The notes below the pieces were generated by a model. The model saw nothing but the letters and a program-made list of their open reading frames with translations, had not been told where the DNA came from and did no database searches. Of a DNA stretch of 64,000 bases, positions 1 through 9,554 are shown piece after piece (position 1 is the first letter of the stretch; the number at the start of each line of letters is the position of its first letter). This DNA comes from Pyrus communis (Eukaryota > Streptophyta > Magnoliopsida > Rosales > Rosaceae), in assembly GCF_963583255.1 (NCBI RefSeq), contig NC_084805.1, forward strand, positions 9,974,827-10,038,826, written 5' to 3'. Made by a program: the position numbers and the translations under genes.

Positions 1-508
1 GCATAATAAAATGATTTCCAATTGCATTTCAATAAGCCATTAATTCTCAACACCCCAAGTTAACCGTGATGCACTAATTAACCTTCAAATCTTCCTAACG
101 TTATTGAATTGGATGATTGCATACGACAACCCAAAACATTCCTTCCAAGTCCCCTACATGATTGCATAATAGAGATACAAGCAAGAATCATTATGCTCTA
201 TGAAAATTATAAGTGTTGACGAGGCATTCGTTACTATGGAATACGCATGAAACTTATGCCAAGAATTCGTTTAACGCGATTGTTTATAAGCAACCTCCAC
301 TACTTGTGAATATAAGTTCATAACTATTCGGTGAAACTCACTTATATTCTAGCATCATATTCATGCATGAAAATTAAGTGTCCACTCTCAATAAACATAC
401 ATAAATAAGTTATCAATCAAACAGTTAAACAAATTGAATCCACAACTTATGAAAAGCAATTAGAAGTAATCAAATCAAAATGCAAGCATAAACATATATT
501 TCGAATCC
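1..508 (-). mobile_element. Family N LTR fragment (truncated 3' LTR of element A)
   Basis: This stretch reads the same as 3133-3640 inside the LTR at 2627-4652; I saw no differences. It is therefore the partner LTR of element A (minus strand). It begins inside the LTR because the window starts there. At 508/509 it stops abruptly at the C-rich hairpin and joins element-internal sequence, so the first roughly 1 kb of this LTR (the U3 end), the polypurine tract and the internal tail have been deleted. Confidence 0.85.
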
Positions 509-804
509 CCCCTAGCCTGTCGGCTAAAGATGTGTAGTTGCGATGATGGCCTCCATGTGTTTTCGACTTTGTCAGATATCTTTTGACAAAGTTGAACGCG
601 TTTTCTGAAAAGCCGCGAACGCGTCGCCGAACTTCACGCAGGAAAATCCAGATTTTTGAATCAGTGGTCGCGGCGCCTTGGCTTTTTATAGAGGTATCGA
701 TCACCTCAACATACACACTCTGAAGAATTCCCATTCTTGAAAATCTACTCCGGCCCTTTGAGAATTGACTCCATCCACCCCTTCTCTCTGAACACCTTTG
801 AAAA
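509..804 (+). promoter_or_regulatory. Upstream region of coiled-coil gene in element A
   Basis: The region is shared with the upstream regions of the sister genes at 6172 and 48627. A TATA-like TTTTATAG at about 683-690 lies roughly 118 bp before the ATG, and the same spacing holds in all three copies. One copy of a roughly 60-bp block starting TTGACAAAGTTGAACGCG lies at about 575-635; the sister copies have two. The conserved TATA spacing suggests a promoter firing antisense to the retroelement. That is an inference without transcript evidence. Confidence 0.5.
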
Positions 805-1437
805 ATGACTAACTCATCGAACCTTTGCTTAGATTTGAGTCTCAGCAGCGATCTGGTTGCGGTCCGTCAAGGTAATGTATGGCGCCCTTCTTTTTTATCT
901 TCTAACGGTCCTCTTACAGGTGAAGACTCCATGATGACGGATGCAACAACAGCTACGATAGTAGCTAGAAACCTCCTCACTCCTAAGGATAGTAGGCTGC
1001 TTTCAGGACGGTCCGATGAGTTGGCCGTTCAAGAGTCCCTCGCTCTCAGCGTTCAGTGTGCAGGCTCTGTGTCCAACATGGGCCAACGCCTACTTGCTCG
1101 CTCCCGTCAGGTTGAATCGTTGATGGCAGAGGTGGAAAGTCTCAAGCAAGAGATCAAGCAGCTGAAGTATGAGAATAGAAGTTTGCACGTGCTTGCAAAT
1201 AACTATTCAACGGGCATGAAGAGGAAGCTTGATGAGCTGCAAGAGTCTGAAGGTCGAATTCAAAGTGACCGTCAAAGGTTTTCGTCTTTCCTCCAGAGGC
1301 ACCTTTTTCCTGGGTCTTCCAGCTTTTGGCCAAGTATTGAGGCCTCGAATGCTCTATCTTCGATGCCTCCCGCTCCAATGCCTTCCGCTCCGAGAGTTTT
1401 GCCACGTAGTGGGTCTTCACGTAATCAACCTTTGTGA
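805..1437 (+). CDS. Element-borne coiled-coil protein (element A copy), function unknown
   Basis: An intact 210-residue ORF with ATG at 805 and stop TGA at 1435-1437. The N-terminal half (1-90) is Ser/Leu-rich with the motif NVWRPSFLSSNG. Residues 93-168 look like a continuous coiled coil, with Leu/Val/Met at heptad spacing (RQVESLMAEVESLKQEIKQL) and then a basic stretch GMKRKLDEL. The C-terminal 35 residues are Pro/Ala/Ser/Met-rich. It lies antisense to element A between gag and the 3' LTR. Near-identical relatives are at 6172-6558 plus 20933-21016 and at 47956-48627. I do not recognise a named family. It could be an antisense accessory ORF of the kind known in Tat-lineage elements or a captured host gene. 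No signal peptide or membrane segment is visible. Confidence 0.7.
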   Translation: MTNSSNLCLDLSLSSDLVAVRQGNVWRPSFLSSNGPLTGEDSMMTDATTATIVARNLLTPKDSRLLSGRSDELAVQESLALSVQCAGSVSNMGQRLLARSRQVESLMAEVESLKQEIKQLKYENRSLHVLANNYSTGMKRKLDELQESEGRIQSDRQRFSSFLQRHLFPGSSSFWPSIEASNALSSMPPAPMPSAPRVLPRSGSSRNQPL

Positions 1438-1477
1438 AGGCTACATCTGCTTTATTTATTTATTTATTTATTTTTTA
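1438..1477. repeat. TTTA microsatellite between the coiled-coil gene and gag
   Basis: A short run of TTTA/TTTAT repeats (about 1450-1478) separates the convergent ends of the coiled-coil ORF and the gag remnant. The same junction in F (21017-21094) is a poly-T tract and in P (47888-47930) an A/AT run. The boundary where pol was lost is therefore a variable low-complexity tract in each element. Confidence 0.7.
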
Positions 1478-2497
1478 TTAGAAGCCCACGGCATGAAATT
1501 TATCTTTGAATGGAAGGTGATACTTGAAATGCTCCGGTAATAGTTTAAATTCAAGATTGGGTGCCTGAATCATCAACAACATGTTAGTATAAAAGAAAAT
1601 TGAAATTGGAGGAGGTGGCTTACTTATGTGCTCCAATAAGAACTCAAGGATAAACACATCTTCTTTGAATTTTTCAGGAACTTTGCCCTTGGAATTCATG
1701 AACCTGCAAGGAATAGGGATATTTGTTGGAACGGGGTTAGAAATAATGTAATTTGGAACAACCTTACCTGAACTAGATGGCGTAGGAGCAATAGGTGTCT
1801 CTGGCAAAGGTGTTTCCTCTTCCTCAATTTGCAATCTTTCATCTTCCTTGTGATTTGATTTTTATGATTGAGGGTCCGTTCCAACCTCCTTGCCACTTCT
1901 CAAGATGATTTCCTTGGCAGTTTCAAATCCTCCCTTCGGATTTGCAATGGTTGAACTAGGGAGTTCGCCTTGGTCTCGAAACTGTCCTACGAACTCTGCG
2001 ATCTGCCCAATTTGCTTTTCCAAATGGTCCAACCTTTTGTCTTGATTTTGTCTCTCTTTGTTTTGAGGTTGGATTTCATTGCTTTGGGCAGGTTGTGGTG
2101 GCTGCATAGGTGTTGAATAGAACTCCTCATATGGTGGCTGCCAATATCCTTCTTGTTGAGCCTCATTGTCTTGATTTTGTGAGCCCTGCACCAAACAAAT
2201 TAATTCATTAAGCTTTTGATTATAATCTATTGATGAACTTAAATTTGGTTGGGCATATTGAATATGAAGTTGTGGTGGCTGCATAGGCGTTGAATAGAAT
2301 TCCTCATATGGCTGCCAATATCCTTCTTCTAGAACATGTTGAGGTTCCCACCACATAGAGTTTGAATGATCACTCCAATCTGAACTGTAAGTATTGGAAA
2401 ACACGTTATTCCTTGATTGAAGATCAAATATATCAACGCTTTGCATTTCAGACCTTTCCATGAGCTGTGACAAAAGAGAAGCATTATCAAGTGCCAT
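1478..2497 (-). pseudogene. gag: Gag-like ORF of element A, broken by one in-frame stop
   Basis: Starts with the same MALDNASLLSQLMERS peptide as the gag ORFs at 22096 and 63375. It continues through a region rich in Tyr/Trp/Gln, then LEKQIGQIAEFVGQ and a LPSSTIANPKGGFE motif, resembling the C-terminal part of Athila/Tat Gag. An in-frame TAA at about 1862-1864 falls where element F encodes Ser, and the frame stays open afterwards to 1478. After the IPCRF motif it jumps to a short piece resembling the region just before RT in such elements (NLEFKLLPEHFKY). Protease, RT and integrase are absent. It would have supplied a capsid-like or RNA-binding protein, but no zinc knuckle is visible. Confidence 0.75.
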
Positions 2498-2604
2498 GTT
2501 GTGCTTCTCTAGTACTTGATTTCAACAACCAAAACACAAATCAAAAAATAAATTAAAATACATAACAGAAACGAACAATCCAAGAGATTAGCAAATTTGC
2601 TAAT

Positions 2605-2621
2605 CCCCGACAACGGCGCCA
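2605..2621 (-). other. Primer-binding site, tRNA-Asp type (element A)
   Basis: The minus strand reads TGGCGCCGTTGTCGGGG, complementary to the 3' end of plant tRNA-Asp with one mismatch. It lies 5 bp inside the LTR end, the normal position for minus-strand priming. This fixes element A as minus-oriented. Confidence 0.9.
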
Positions 2622-2626
2622 AAATT

Positions 2627-4652
2627 TGATGCGGGATTTATACGCACACAAATTAAACCCTCTTTTTGTCAATTGTAGTAAGTATGTAAGGAGGGATCGC
2701 TCTTAACCGGGGATTATGAGGGATTGCAAATCACTTGGAAACTGACTCAAAAATGTAAAATAAAGTTTAAAACACTAAACTAGACTCAAAGAATGCGAAA
2801 CTAAATGCTTGAAACACTAAAACAAACCAAAAGACTCAAACATCACCCAAAACACTCAAAACTGCCTTAAACACACTTTCTGGGCAGTTTTGAGCACTTT
2901 GGTGAATTTGGACGAATTTGTGAAACAAATTGAATCAAAACACTTATAAACACAAACTAATACACTTTCTAACTAAATTGGACATTAAAGTAAAGGGGGA
3001 TTTAGGATTTGATGAAAATTGAAATAACGAAACAAGTTAATAAACTAGACAGAATGTAAATATGAAATTGATGAAATGGAATGAATGGATGATAGAATAG
3101 CTAAGGCGTTCATCTCCATACATGTTACACTTGCATAATAAAATGATTTCCAATTGCATTTCAATAAGCCATTAATTCTCAACACCCCAAGTTAACCGTG
3201 ATGCACTAATTAACCTTCAAATCTTCCTAACGTTATTGAATTGGATGATTGCATACGACAACCCAAAACATTCCTTCCAAGTCCCCTACATGATTGCATA
3301 ATAGAGATACAAGCAAGAATCATTATGCTCTATGAAAATTATAAGTGTTGACGAGGCATTCGTTACTATGGAATACGCATGAAACTTATGCCAAGAATTC
3401 GTTTAACGCGATTGTTTATAAGCAACCTCCACTACTTGTGAATATAAGTTCATAACTATTCGGTGAAACTCACTTATATTCTAGCATCATATTCATGCAT
3501 GAAAATTAAGTGTCCACTCTCAATAAACATACATAAATAAGTTATCAATCAAACAGTTAAACAAATTGAATCCACAACTTATGAAAAGCAATTAGAAGTA
3601 ATCAAATCAAAATGCAAGCATAAACATATATTTCGAATCCCCCCTAGCCAAGGGGGGGTTTAGTTCCTCATAACTTTGAAATCAAAGAAACACCTAAACA
3701 TTCCAACAACTCAAACTTGAATTGTATGAACGTTTAGGCACTCTTCTCTTCCATTCCTCATACGTACAAAACAAAGAGAATTGAATTTAAACATTGAAAT
3801 CAAAGAAACACCTAAACATTCCAACAACTCAAACTTGAATTGTATGAACGTTTAGGCACTCTTCTCTTCCTCGTTGTTGTAGTACAAGGTCTAAGGTGAG
3901 TTTTGGGGATTATGGATGCAATGGATTGATGGCTGAAATATGGATGGAATGGATGGAATTATGGTGTGATGGGCACGGCCCCAAGGGACCAATTTCTGTG
4001 GTGTTTTCGAATATGGAAGAGTGAATTTCTGAAATGGAAGAGTGTATGAATTGTGGCTGCAATGGATGCTTATTTATAGGTGAAAAAGAGGGAACATGAC
4101 AGCTAGGTTATGATGATGAATGCATGTGCAAAGTTGGTTGAATGATTATGAGTGCATGTGGCTGAAATAGCATGTGGAATGGCTGAATGTGGTGCAATGA
4201 TAATGTCTTGTGGCTGAATGGATTAAAGAATGGGAGTGCATGTGGGTGGAAATGCATGTGGGTTAAAGAGTGAATGCATGTGCAATGACAGCTAGGTTGA
4301 ATTAATTAAAGGGATTGCATGTGCAAGGTTTTGGTGTGAATGATTGAATGTGCATGTGGCTGATTTATGAAGAGTGAATGCATGTGGCTGCAAGGTGTGA
4401 ATGATTATGGGTGCATGTGGCTGCAATGGATTAGGAATCCTTCAATTTCGTCCATTCCTTTTGCTCCAAACATAAGCTATCCATTCCAAGTCCAATTTTG
4501 CTCCAAAATGCTCCAAAATGCATCTTTTTGCTTCCTTAGCCATATGAACCTAAAAACACACGAAAATGGCTTAAACTACTAAAACAACTATGAATTAACA
4601 ATATAAATGCACAAAAACAAGCTAAGTAAGTCGCCTAAATATGCTCCTATCA
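2627..4652 (-). mobile_element. Family N LTR, 5' LTR of element A
   Basis: Bounded on the plus strand by TGATGCG at 2627 and CCTATCA at 4652, i.e. TGATAGG...CGCATCA on the minus strand, 2026 bp. The primer site is immediately left. Contains the C/G hairpin near 3636-3660, the duplicated GTTTAGGCACTC block (3661-3860), a TATA box (TTTATAGG at about 4071-4078, minus strand) and many TGCATGTG motifs at 4120-4400. The right flank GTTAT (4653-4657) should be the target duplication; its partner lies left of the window. Confidence 0.92.
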
Positions 4653-5257
4653 GTTATGGGTGATAAAATCCCACGAATTTGCATCAAATATACTTAGTTA
4701 CCCCCCCCCCCCCCCACACTTAAATCAAACATTGTCCTCAATGTTTTAAGCATAGATTCACACAAAACATAAGTAAACACACAAAAAGCAACTAAACATA
4801 CTAAACATGGCAGAATGTAACTAACAAAGAGAAGAGTTTAGGGACGCAAATCTGGTTATGGAGTGTATATTCCCTCTTCTCGTTGGTGATTGTATTGAGG
4901 CATGATCTTGGTGATTCCACAGGCTTAATCTTGAACTGGTTTTCACCCATCGTTGATTTTCCACAGGCTACTCTTTGAACTGGGTTGGAGGATTCTTTTG
5001 GTCTCCTCCACTCGTTGATTTTCCTTTGTGCTACTCTTGAACTGGGCAGCAGGAATTCTTTTGGTCTCCCCCGAAGGTCTGAGCTTCCTCATTTTATCTG
5101 TTTCTTTGTTCAATCTTTCCAATTCGTATTGAAGAGGGTTAGAGGATAGCTCAGCATATGCAGTTGTTGCTTGTCTCCACATGCTTCAATGTATCATTTT
5201 CACTTGCCTTACTTGCTCCGTTGAAGATGACTACTCGAGAGCACGTTAGGTAAGCAA
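4653..5257 (-). mobile_element. Internal tail of element F (minus), conserved Athila-like block and degenerate ORF
   Basis: Reads on the minus strand as the block found also at 34268-34510 and 51838-52080: a GAGGACAATGTTTGATTTAAG motif followed by a G-run, here expanded to 15 (4701-4715). That block is typical of the region downstream of coding sequence in Athila-type elements. A minus-strand ORF at 4943-5182 (79 aa) contains ELERLNKETD and two ETKRI repeats. A related reading frame is at 24578-24793 in G, so it may be a remnant of a once coding exon. I do not recognise it. Confidence 0.6.
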
Positions 5258-5692
5258 TCAGGAATAGATTCCAGGCAGTTGGCTCCAACTCGGAAGACTG
5301 ACTCCAAGTGCCGGCTGATTGCTTATTTCACTTTGCCATGCGAGTAATAACAAGGACAAAGAAAAAGACAGGGAAAAAACATGATATGAGATACTTTTGC
5401 TTTTGACCTTGATGATATGAGATACCTTTGCTTTTGAAGAAGCGGTGAATGAATCAGCACATGTATTTGTTGTGCTGTTTCTTCCAGGGTCATCTGTACT
5501 CCAGGCATCTGGTATCATCTTTGGGGAAGAAGAAAAACTTGAGTATTTCGAAAGGCTTTGCTGGGAGTGTGGCCTCAGAGGTGAGGAAGAGTTGGGCATT
5601 TTCTTCAGGTCTGCCTTACAATAAGAGATGAAGGTCGACATATATAGAGATAATAGCAAGTGGTGGTATTGTTCTTTTACCCTTGTCGACAA
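5258..5692 (-). CDS. Unrecognised ORF inside element F, possible captured exon
   Basis: A 144-codon open frame on the minus strand with a Ser-rich middle (SPLRPHSQQSLSKYSSFSS) and a hydrophobic stretch (FSLSFSLSLLLLA). The same sequence occurs in element P at 49101-49304 and 51285-51504, where a solo LTR splits it after the PKMIPDAWSTYD region. A GT (after SSKAK codons) and a pyrimidine-rich tract ending CAG in the hydrophobic stretch could be an intron, which would make that part non-coding. Conservation between two elements may reflect common descent only. Low confidence that this is a protein gene. Confidence 0.3.
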   Translation of the reverse strand: MSTRVKEQYHHLLLSLYMSTFISYCKADLKKMPNSSSPLRPHSQQSLSKYSSFSSSPKMIPDAWSTDDPGRNSTTNTCADSFTASSKAKVSHIIKVKSKSISYHVFSLSFSLSLLLLAWQSEISNQPALGVSLPSWSQLPGIYS

Positions 5693-6171
5693 ACATTTTG
5701 ATCCCGCAAATCCGGCTTTTTGAAATAGTGGCGCCTCTTCGATTTCTGAACGACGCCCCTTCGATTTCTAAGCAGGCGCCCCTTTGCTTTCTGAATGACA
5801 CGTAGTAGTGCGGATGCGGCTCCTTTTGACAAAGCTGCACGCGTTTTCTGAAAATCAGAGAAAGCGTCGCCGAACTTTGCGCTTGTCGGCTAAAGATGTG
5901 TAGTTGCGATGATGACCTCCATGTGTTTTCTGAAAAGAAGAAATCTTTTGACAAAGTTGAACACGTCCTCTGAAAAGCCGAGAAAGCGTCGCCTAACTTA
6001 CGCCGGAAATTCCGGTTTTTTGAATCGGTGGACGCGTCGCCTTGCCTTCTTATAGAGGCATCGATCACCGCCAACATACACACTCTGAAGATTTCCCATT
6101 CTTGAACATCGTCTCCAGCCCTTTGAAATTTTAACTCCATCCACCCCTTTTTCTTTGAACACTTTTGAAAA
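5693..6171 (+). promoter_or_regulatory. Upstream region of the coiled-coil gene in element F, with direct repeats
   Basis: Contains two imperfect copies (5824-5882 and 5948-6009) of a roughly 60-bp block: TTTTGACAAAG, then an ACGCG or ACACG step, TCTGAAAA and GCGTCGCC. TATA-like CTTATAGAGG lies at 6048-6057, about 120 bp before the ATG at 6172. The same arrangement precedes the gene at 48627. Suggests a real promoter unit carried by the family; strength and tissue are unknown. Confidence 0.5.
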
Positions 6172-6558
6172 ATGGCAAACCCATCGAACCTTAGCTTAGA
6201 ATTGAGTCTCAGCAGTGATACGGGCGCGCCGCGTCAAGGTAACGTATGGCGCCCTTCTTTCTTATCGTCTAACGGTCCTCTTACAGGTGAAGACTCCGTG
6301 ATCCAGGACGCCACAACAGCTACAATAGTAGCTAGGAACCTCCTCACTCCAAACGATAGTAGGCTGCTGTCAGGACGGTCCGATGAGTTGGCCGTTCAAG
6401 AGTCCCTCGCACTTAGTGTTCAGTGTGCGAGCTCTGTGTCCAACATGGGCCAACGCCTGCTTGCCCGCTCCCGTCAGGTGGAATCATTGATGGCAGAGGT
6501 GGAAAGTCTTAAGCAAGAGATCCAGCAGCTTAAGTACGAGAATAGAAGTTTGCATGTG
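6172..6558 (+). pseudogene. Coiled-coil protein gene of element F, N-terminal 129 codons, interrupted
   Basis: Begins MANPSNLSLELSLSSD and is collinear with the intact sister proteins up to ENRSLHV in the middle of the coiled coil. There an LTR (6559) interrupts it. Its last 27 codons plus stop are found in frame at 20933-21016, 14.4 kb away. About 55 codons between the two parts are missing, so the interruption came with a deletion of target sequence or a later rearrangement. Sequence and strand relative to F match the layout of element A. Confidence 0.8.
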
Positions 6559-9053
6559 TGATACGTATATTATACGCACACAAACTAAACCCTATTTGTG
6601 AAAATTGTAGTAATGATGTAAGTAGGGATCGTTCTAACCGGGGATTAACTAGGGGTGCTAAACACTTGATTCAAATAAATAAAACTAATTTTTAAAACAC
6701 TTAACTTACTTAACAAGAACTCAAAACAAGTACACAAGACTTCAAATACTTGAAAACACAAAAATAAAACAAATACGAATGATTAAGACTTAATAAAAGA
6801 TGGGGGGGGATTGTGTTTGGATGAGATTAAATTAAATGGACAAATTGTAATTAAAGGCAAAACGTAGATATGAATGTGATGAAAATATGGATGATGGAAT
6901 AGCCAAGGGGTTCTTCTCCACACATGTTACACTTGTATACAAGATTGATTCTCAGTTGGTCTTTCGATAAATTATGAAACTCAACACTCCGGGTTAATTA
7001 AGTCCGCTTAAATTAACCGTCAAGTTCTCCTTAAGTTAATGAATTGGATGGGTTAGCGCAACGCAATTCACCACATTCTCCAAAAGTCCTTTACGTGAAA
7101 AGCACAATAAAGATACAATCAAAGATCATTAAGCATTATGAAAACTATAAGTGTTGACGAGGCATTCGTTACTATGATGAGCATGAAACTTGTGCCAAGA
7201 ATTCATTTAACGCGATTGTTTATAAGCAACCTCCACTACTTGTGAATATAAGTTCATAACGATTAGGTGAAATTCACTTATATTCTAGCGTCATATTCAT
7301 GCATGAAAATTAAGCGCGCATTCTTAATAAACATTCATAAATAAGTTATCAATCAAACGGTTAAACAAATTGAATCCACAACTTATGAAATTCCAACGAA
7401 AGTTAATCAATTCATATTGCAAATATAAACATAGTTTCGAATCACCCCCTAGCTAAAGGGGGTTTAGTTCCTCATAACTTTGAAATCAAAGAAACCCCTA
7501 AACATTCCAACAACTCAAACGTGAATTGTATGAACGTTTAGGCACTCTTCTCTTCCATTCTCATACGTACAAAACAAGAGAATTAAATTTAAACTTTGAA
7601 ATCAAAGAAACACCCAAACATTCCAACAACTCAAACTTGAATTGTATGAACGTTTAGGCACTCTTTTCTTCCTCGTTGTTGTAGCACAAGGTCTAAGGTG
7701 AGCTTTGGGGATTATGTGAAGTGTTTTGGAGGGATGGGAAGTGGTTGGATAGTGGCTGCAATGGATGAGAAAAACTGCACAGAAATGGAAATGATTTGCG
7801 GCACAAGGGTTGTGTTTGTGTTGTGTGAAGTGTTGTGAATGGAAATATGAGATGTTATGGGGAGTGAATGCAAGGGCTTTTATAGGAGAATGAAGGTGTA
7901 AATGGCTGTTTGTTTAAGCATGCAAGTGGCTAATTAATGATGAACAAACAGCTAGGAAAGCATGTGAAAGCTGGAATTGCATGTGAAGATGCTGGAATTG
8001 CATTGAAAGCCCACGGCATTGAGTGTGTTTTCTGGAATGATGGCAGGTTGTGTATGTGTTTGGGAAGAGAATAAATGTATGATGGTGGCTGAATGATTAA
8101 AGGGAATGAATGGGAGTGACACTAGGTTGGTTATGCATGTGGAATGTGGCCGAATTGTTGGTGAAATGATGAATGGGAAAGCTGGAATTTCAAGGGAACT
8201 CACGGCAAAGATAAGTGTTTTGGTGATGGGTGCATGTGTTGATGGTTTTGCATGTGAATTAAAACTAGAGTGATGATGATGAATGCATGTGTAAAGGAAG
8301 TGGATTTTCTGCAAATGCAAGACTACTTATACATGGCTGAAATGATGAAGAATAAAGGGTGCAAGTGTGAATGATTGAATGTGCATGTGGGTTGGAAATG
8401 TGGCTGCAATGATGAAGTGTAATGGCTGAAAATGGGATGGATTTATGATGGGAGTGCATATGATTAAAGAGTGGGAGTGCATGTGGGTGAATGTGAAGGG
8501 AATGCATGTGTTGATGACTAGGTTAGTGGGTGGAAATCTGAAAATGGCATAAGGGAATGGGAGCTCACGGTTTTGGCTAGTGTTTGAATGTGTAAAGTGT
8601 GTGTGAATGCATGTGAAGATGCTAATAAATAATGCATGTAGGGTTAGGAAATAAAATCATAACTTAAAGGGGGATGATTAAAGGGTGTTGAAAGGTTTTG
8701 CATGGCTTTGAAGTGATTGTGGATTGGGCTAGAGTTTAAGTACATGAAATGGACCCAAATTGCTCATCCTTGCATGGCAAGGAATGGTGTTTGTGATTGG
8801 GTTAGGGCCATTGTTTTGTGTCTTCAAGTGCATACAAGGCCTTCAATTTCATCCAACATTTGGGCTCCAAGTATAAGCTATCCATCCTTAGCCCAATAGT
8901 GCTCCAAAACACTCCACAATGCATCCTTTCGTCAAACACGTCTTATTATCCTGAAAACACACAAAAGAAGCATAAAGGACTAAAATAACTAAAGAAACAC
9001 AACGTAAATGCACGAGAACAAGCAAAGTAAGTCGCCTAAATATGCTCCTATCA
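6559..9053 (-). mobile_element. Family N LTR, 3' LTR of element C
   Basis: Plus-strand ends TGATACG at 6559 and CCTATCA at 9053 (2495 bp). Right of it is the complement of a polypurine tract (AATACCCCCACACTTA), so it is the 3' LTR of a minus-oriented element whose internal part lies to the right. It is inserted in the coiled-coil gene of F. Left flank is ATGTG; no matching flank was found at 20933 (TCTTC). Contains the C/G hairpin at about 7444-7468 and many TGCATGTG motifs between 7970 and 8640. Confidence 0.9.
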
Positions 9054-9554
9054 AATACCCCCACACTTATCTTTTGCTAGTCCTCGAGCAAAACAAAACA
9101 ACAAAAGAACACGAAACTAGACAAAACGAACAAAACACCACCTACACCTTCCAACAATCATCTCACGGATTTCCAATGCACATAACAAGTTAAAAATCAT
9201 TATTCCCACAGATTTTAGCCATCTCTACACTTAAGTACATTTTTAATCATAGTCACCACATACTAGTTCACAATTAAGCATTTAAAACACATTTCGAATG
9301 TAGTAACATGCCTTAGAGAATTTGCTCAAATCCTTATAAGATATACTCTCGTTTTTCACACAGATTTTCTGACTACACACCCTACACTAGGTATATGTGA
9401 GAAGATTGATGTAAACATAAAAATGAACACTCACATATATGTATTTCAAAGGAAGCAATTTCTGGAGTTAATAAGCATGTTTAGGTATGATCTCATAAAT
9501 GGAATGCTACTACTTAGATGCAAGAACCAGTGACACCATATGCTCATATCAATT
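9054..9554 (-). mobile_element. Non-coding internal tail of element C, first part, with polypurine tract
   Basis: The minus-strand polypurine tract TAAGTGTGGGGGTATT (9054-9069) directly abuts the LTR. The rest is the tail sequence shared with 13650-14146, 35690-36170 and 53200-53700. It has no convincing ORF. A solo LTR interrupts it at 9555 and it resumes at 11459. Confidence 0.85.
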
